Assembly: GCA_025093555.1 (NCBI GenBank)
Contig: JAIWNF010000005.1
Coordinates: 186,001-250,000 of the forward strand
Source of the DNA: Circinella umbellata
Taxonomy: Eukaryota > Mucoromycota > Mucoromycetes > Mucorales > Lichtheimiaceae
Length of the DNA: 64,000 bases
Reading direction: 5' to 3'
Positions 58,608 through 64,000 of the stretch are shown in pieces. Position numbers and translations under genes: made by a program. How positions within the stretch are numbered: the stretch's first letter is position 1; each line of letters starts with the position of its first letter. The notes below the pieces were generated by a model, which had not been told where the DNA came from, ran no database searches, and saw nothing but the letters and a program-made list of their open reading frames with translations.

Positions 58608-60571
58608 TTAATGATGATAATGTGGTAAGTGTGGTTTTTGTGCAGTAGCACAATGCCAATTGATATAAGTTTGTCCAAGTCGCCAGCTTTCGGGCAAGCC
58701 CATAATGTGGTTATTGAATTTTTCAATATTTAGATTCATGACCAAAGAGAGCCAAGGTCGTAAGGATTGAAGTAAAAATAAATGTTGACTAGCGGCAAGC
58801 CGTGCAAGTTCAGAGCACTTCTTCTTCTTATTAGTATTAGTATTGTTGTTACTATTAGAACTGGTTGATTTTTTGGTTGTTGATTGTTGCTTTTGTTGAA
58901 TATTATTAGAAGATGATGATGTTGGTTCGTCTTCCTCCTCTTCTACTGGGTCCCAGCCCAGTGGAAGTGATTGAAATTGACTTTGTACACGACGAAATCC
59001 ATTACTTGCTAATAACGTAGAAAGGTGGCGAGCCATATATGGATTTTGTTGACGGCGAATCATTCCTTCAAGGACTAATAATAACAAGCAAAGTAAAATA
59101 AAAATCAGTAAGTGATTCATGATATATAATAATGATAATATAGATAAAAGATTAAACGATAACTACTATTGATATTATATGTTTTAAACCTACTTTTATC
59201 ATTCATCAAACATTCATTTGGTAAACTACTTTGAGTTTCGAGATCCGGCTCAACTAACTCAACCCATCCTCCTGGCTTTAATACACGCATGTATTCACTC
59301 ATCAAGTTTTTCCACAAGTCGGTAGTCAAAACCCAATTCATGTCACGTTGATAAATATAGTCGATGCTATTATCTGGGAATGGTAAAGATCCTCCATCTT
59401 GCTCAATATTATAAGGACGAAAATGGCAGTTTTTAGGTTTAATGTCTTGTGGGAAAAATTGATCTTGGTCGATACCAATGAATGTTGCTTTTGGAAACAA
59501 GGATGCCATTTCCATGGTCCACGCACCTGGACCACAGCCAATATCAAGTACAACAGGACGGATAGATGCAGCATTGGGCTTGTTGCTAATGTTGTTGTTG
59601 TTTGATGCTGACGATGAAGACGACGAGGATGCTGATGATGATGAGGAAGAAGCTGATGGGTCTAAAATATGAGCAACACCGGGAGCAGAAAAATCACCAC
59701 CAAAAATAATCCGCAGTAAATAATGTTGGGCTACCAAACGATCTTGCTCAGCATGATCTTGTGCCAAGATATATCCCCATTCTTCCTGCATTTGTTGTTT
59801 ACGTTTTTTCGGTGACATGGCCAAACTAGTATTGCTCACCATATTTTTCCATGACATTTTTAAGCTTGGTGGTGTTGGTGTTGTTGTTGTTGTTGTTTGA
59901 ATACTTTCTGTGGTGCTCGTAACTGCTGATGTTGTAGGTTTTCTTGGTATTTGCGCTAATAAAGTAGCAACGGAAGGGGGTCTCCGTTGTTGTAGTTGTA
60001 GTTGATAATGATCGACCGATGATGTTGGTGCTATAATTGTTGATGTGTTATTATTAATAGCACAATAATTAATATTGCTATTATTACCATTATTGACATG
60101 TGGACTTGCTACTGTTACAACGGGTGATGGTGATGATGATGGCGGTATAGGTGGAAGTGGCACACGAGAGAGTGGTGTCATTGTCCTACTCTCGGCGCTA
60201 TTGTTCCGTTGAAGACTATTATTACTAATTGTAGATAATGAAGGGGAGATTTCACTGGATGTAACGGAAGATGAACGAGTTCGCATCATCAATGGAGGTA
60301 ATTTGGGACTGTTATTATTATTGACAATAATTCGAGTGTTTGCCCCAGGTAATGATGCTGATTTAGCTATTTTAGTATGATGTTGAAGTTGTTGTTGCAT
60401 AGAAGGTTGATGACGGCGATGGTCTATACGATGTATAGATCGAGCTGGACGAAGAAGTCTTTGTTGTTGTTGATTTAATAACATTTTTGGTTGATGTTGT
60501 TGTTGAATCATGATAGGTTCTTGATGATAAGTAGGAAATTCAATAGCAGAATAACTACTCGTAAACATCAT
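58608..60571 (-). CDS. Class I SAM-dependent methyltransferase with long low-complexity N-terminus
   Basis: Two exons on the minus strand, 59194-60571 and 58608-59074, giving 614 residues. The first 260 residues are Gln/Ser/Asn/Pro-rich and probably disordered. The methyltransferase domain starts with a helical segment (QMQEEWGYILAQDHAEQDRL) and has motif I VVLDIGCGPGAWTMEMAS (about residues 342-359), acidic motif II TFIGIDQDQFF, SLPFPDNSIDYIYQRDMNWV and MRVLKPGGWVELVEPDLE, typical of the large fungal family that includes LaeA-like and related enzymes. A Ser-rich insert separates motif I from the upstream helix (HILDPSASSSSS), and another Ser/Thr/Asn/Lys-rich insert lies in the second exon. 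Substrate unknown. Confidence 0.9.
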
Positions 60572-61239
60572 ATAAAGAGATAAAAAAAAATTAAAAAGAA
60601 AATTAAAAAAGAAGAAAAGGAAATGAAAAGAGATTTTTTTGATGTGGCAAGAAATAAAGAAGCAAAAACCGTGTCATTTTTATTGTCATTGACATTTCTT
60701 TATCAGGGGCAGAAAAACTAAAAGCGAAATAAGTAGCTCGCTGAAAAAGGTAAAAAAGGAAGGGGGGGAGATGAAAAGATCGTTGACGAGGATAAAAAAA
60801 AAATTGAGGGGGAGAAAGAGTGGTAATAATCATCAAGGGGGGTCATAAAAAACGCATGTTGTGCACAGGTGTTAGTATTTTGCTCATCATTTGCAGGCAG
60901 ATCGGACCTTGTGTATAATTGTTCACCATATTGTAACACTGCATATTATTATTGGATTAATCCCCCATTCATCATAATGAGTTCAAAGATAAACTTCATC
61001 AACAGACACGCATGATTTTTTACGTCCGATCTTTGCAGTTTTTTTATTTGATTATTCTTTTATAATTATCAGTATGTATTGAAAATATAACTGTTACGTA
61101 AAGGAGGATCCTTTTATGATTCTGATGTTATTGTGCTACTAAAATTTTTATTTTCTTTGTTCGTTTTGAACAATGTAAAGAAAAAAAAAAGGACTGTTTC
61201 AAATTTTTATTATTCTCCTTTTTATTGTGATATATTTTA
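60572..61239. other. Upstream region of the methyltransferase gene
   Basis: Purine-rich on the plus strand from 60590 to 60850 (pyrimidine-rich on the coding strand of the methyltransferase gene), consistent with the leader type seen throughout. The remainder is AT-rich without a gene. Confidence 0.5.
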
Positions 61240-62790
61240 TTTTAAAGATTCACAATTAAATCATTATATGAAGACGATGCCAAAGAGATGACATTGTTAT
61301 CATCATCGTTGTTGGTGCGACCACACTGGTTTTTACCGCCGTTGTGATTTGATGGTCTTGATTCTTTGTTATATCTGCTAATATTGCTATTCATTTTGTT
61401 TAATCAATCATCGCTCCTACTAAAACTTTAATATGTGTTCGAGGTTGAGATGAACGATTCGATGAAAAAATTACTATCTTTGTTCTTACCATCATTACTG
61501 CTCATACTACGTAATGCTACGGTTTTTATTATTACGAGTTGACTGATGATCATGATGCGATGGTACTTGAGATTTATAACGTCGACTAGTACGACGACTT
61601 GAAGATAATTTATAGTCATGGGAACGATAAGGAGAGTATGCTTCAAGCTAAAGGTGCTAGTATAATGATTTCGTCTTTCTGTTATTGTTAAAAGCTACTG
61701 TTCATGATACGTAATTGTTATAACAAGATGAAAATGATGGTGGGCCAGAAGTGCAACTCGAATATCGTTTCCTTTCTTTGTTATTGCTATGATTATGACG
61801 GTGACATTTATGACGATTTGGACGGTTGCTATTGCATGATCGTTGGTCATCACTTGTACACATTTGGTAAAAGTAAATAACCCCCACAGACATAACGCAA
61901 CGCACACACCAAGTGCTTTATTCTTTGTTGTCTATTTTTTTTCTCATCCTCGGTTCCCGTCTCCCCCCCCCCCCAAAAAAAAGTGATTCCAGACTCTTCA
62001 TTTCGCACAACAGCGACTGTCAAAACAAGATTATGTATGACGATACTCTGCATTGACCAACCATATTAACACATTAAAAACCGGGTTTTGGAAAGCACTT
62101 ACCTTTTTTTTTTCATCGTCATTATACGTTTTCAACCTGATTGATCATGATGCTTTTAATTATTCATTTTTCCACTTTCTCACCTCCGTCCGAAATTAAA
62201 AAGCAAAAATAGTAGAACTTATTAATAATTACCAGTTATTATTATTCTTATTATTATCTTTTCTGCAACAACGTATTATCACGATAATGTTTATTTAGAC
62301 ATTTACAAAGAATAATAACCTAAATGTTTTGCCAAATAAAATCAATAATAACAAATAAATGATGTTTCTGCAAATAATGATATTGATGGAAATATCAACT
62401 AATTCCCGCAACCTTTTTTTTGCTTTTTTACCCATCACTTCCCACGAATATGAAATCTTTTAATTTCGCGTTTTTACCTTTTTCTCCACATGAGTAACAG
62501 GTATTATATTGTTTAGTATGATTTTCTTTTCCTACTTCTCGAGCTGGTTCACATTCTTAATGGTATTTATTTATTAATTATCACATGCAATAGCATAAAC
62601 AATGTATTATTATTACTATTAGTTAGTATTTACCATTCCATGGGCATCACGGATGATTTGTTTCATTGTTAATCATTATTGAACTCAATAAATCCATAAG
62701 CTACGTACGTAGCTGGTTTTTAAATAGTGAGAGAAAAAAACGTCTCTATAAGCAGTACTGTATTTCCAATACAAAAGAACGAGAGAAGAT
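61240..62790 (-). pseudogene. Remains of an RNA-binding gene (RRM, zinc knuckle, Arg/Ser/His-rich tail)
   Basis: Read on the minus strand. Near 62720-62634 the sequence gives PATYVAYGFIEFNND, an RNP1-like strand of an RRM, then after a small frame change TMKQIIRDAHGM ending at a donor-like GTAAAT. Near 62540-62480, after an acceptor, CEPAREVGKENHTKQYNT leads into CYSCGEKG, the start of a CCHC zinc knuckle, followed by GTAAAA. Further down (61900-61240) are Arg/Ser/His-rich strings such as NRPNRHKCHRHNHSNNKERK and SSSRRTSRRYKSQVPSHHDH and a 51-codon frame from an ATG at 61395 to a TAA at 61243. RRM plus zinc knuckle plus RS tail is the layout of SRSF7/RSZ-type splicing factors. The frame change in the RRM suggests a pseudogene, but unusual splicing of a live gene is possible. 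Confidence 0.38.
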
Positions 62791-64000
62791 AGAAGAGGAT
62801 TATCATTAAAGAAGTATAGTAAAGAAAAAGAATCGCATCGAAATTATGACTTTTCCAAGGATAATAACAGTAATAATAGGAATAACATTAACATTAAAAC
62901 GTACAAAATACATAAAAGTTTAATTGATATCATTGTTCATTTCTATTTTACATGCTCATTTTATAATAGTGCACATGTGTTGTGTACCTTGGCATTACAA
63001 GGACAACCCTGCCATACTTTTAGAATAGTATCCTCTCTAGTAACTCAAACTCTTTAACGTAATAAACAATGACATTATTTTTGCCCAAACATAATAAAAA
63101 TAAAAAAAATTTCGAACCAAGCCATAATGTTTTTGTTTAAATTATATAAACTTTAATTTATTCTTTGTAAATGATTACCATTACCTTTGCGCACTTTTTT
63201 TTTTTTTACTTACTCCTACGTACAATATAAAAATAAAAGCCATGTTTCTTCCTCCCCCCAAAAAAACGAATAAAAACGCTGCACTCACATTGTGTTTCAT
63301 GTCATGATGATCACATTAGATTTAATACAATAAAACAAAGAAAACAAAAAATTAAAATGCGCCGCATAAAAAACAGTTACATACAATGATAATCACAAAG
63401 TGATCAGCCATCCAATAATAAGCCCAGAATTTTTCTTTAAAAAAATATCCTTTAATGTTTTGTCGTTTTTTCACCATAAATGGTATATATCCGTGTCATT
63501 TTTCGATCTCTGTTTTATCACCATTATTGTAACTCTATTACTATTATTATCATGCAAGGTTGCTCTTTTTTTTAGGTAATAAAGTTATGTTTTTTTTTCA
63601 AAAAAGAAAAAAAAAGTATTTGCCCTTTATAGAACCAATAGAATTACTGTATTGCTTGACAATGAAAACTATAAACCCATTAGTGTATGTACGATAGGAG
63701 ATTTATACTATACACCAATAAATACCGCCAATCTACTTGGTAACGTATAACGCGTGCACGACAAATCTTATTGAGTACATCAGTGTTGACTGTTAGGAGT
63801 GTATTGTGTGATGCGATGGTGTGTATATAACCTATACAGTTATCAATGATTATCAGAGTAGAGTCTCATGTACATAATAGCTACATATACACCTGTTATT
63901 TTCGTGTTATACAATACAGCATAAAAGTAACTTGTGGGGTTGGTTTTGTGTTCTCTATTGAAAATTCACTTGCATATTTTTGACTGGTGCATAATACGCT
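62791..64000. other. Right end of window, no gene recognised
   Basis: AT-rich DNA with homopolymer runs, direct TATACACC-like motifs near 63700 and no protein-like frame on either strand. A gene promoter could lie beyond the edge. Confidence 0.5.

Overview
The window looks like nuclear DNA of a filamentous fungus, most likely an early-diverging mould of the Mucoromycota (Mucorales-like). The evidence is AT-rich intergenic DNA, genes cut by many short GT-AG introns of roughly 50-110 nt, pyrimidine-rich leaders before start codons, and decayed repetitive gene families that I associate with mucoralean genomes. The species is an inference; no rRNA, tRNA or mitochondrial sequence was seen.

Left part (1-34.4 kb) is ordinary gene-rich DNA. 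In order: deoxyhypusine hydroxylase (+), an APC/C Cdc23-type TPR subunit that stops early (+), a cold-shock-domain protein with a 9-nt exon (-), a large PH-domain protein resembling sporulation protein Spo71 (-), mitochondrial cysteine desulfurase NFS1 (+), an RSC7/SWP82-type chromatin-remodeller subunit (-), glucosamine-6-phosphate N-acetyltransferase GNA1 (-), a 4-kb stretch with almost no coding signal, a Rom2-like Rho1 GEF (+), a WW-MyTH4-RhoGAP protein (+) and a KCTD-like BTB/T1 protein (+). Joining the exons by eye gives intact frames divisible by three for all of them. A chitin-precursor enzyme (GNA1), a Rho GEF and a Rho GAP lie in the same 17 kb, which is thematically cell-wall and polarity, but nothing shows co-regulation.

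Middle part (about 35.7-49.1 kb) is an island of dead mobile and repetitive DNA. It holds a degraded mucoralean repeat-family gene with a PD-(D/E)XK-like LVEVSG motif, a fragment resembling the N-terminal domain of a Crypton-type tyrosine recombinase, a degraded Tc1/mariner-like transposase, three and a bit copies of a 270-bp tandem repeat, a tandem-BRCT gene fragment, a 3-kb module bounded by about 55-bp terminal inverted repeats with a broken gene inside, and a decayed gene whose C-terminal third looks like a Fanzor (eukaryotic TnpB-type RNA-guided nuclease). In-frame stops and frameshifts are frequent here and absent from the flanking genes.

Right part (49.1-64 kb) returns to ordinary genes: an AreA/NIT2-like GATA transcription factor (+), the GPI-transamidase subunit GAA1 (+), a class I SAM methyltransferase with a long low-complexity N-terminus (-), and then the scattered remains of an RNA-binding gene (RRM plus zinc knuckle plus Arg/Ser-rich tract, -). 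The most notable item is the Fanzor-like relic and its mobile-element surroundings; it appears inactive.
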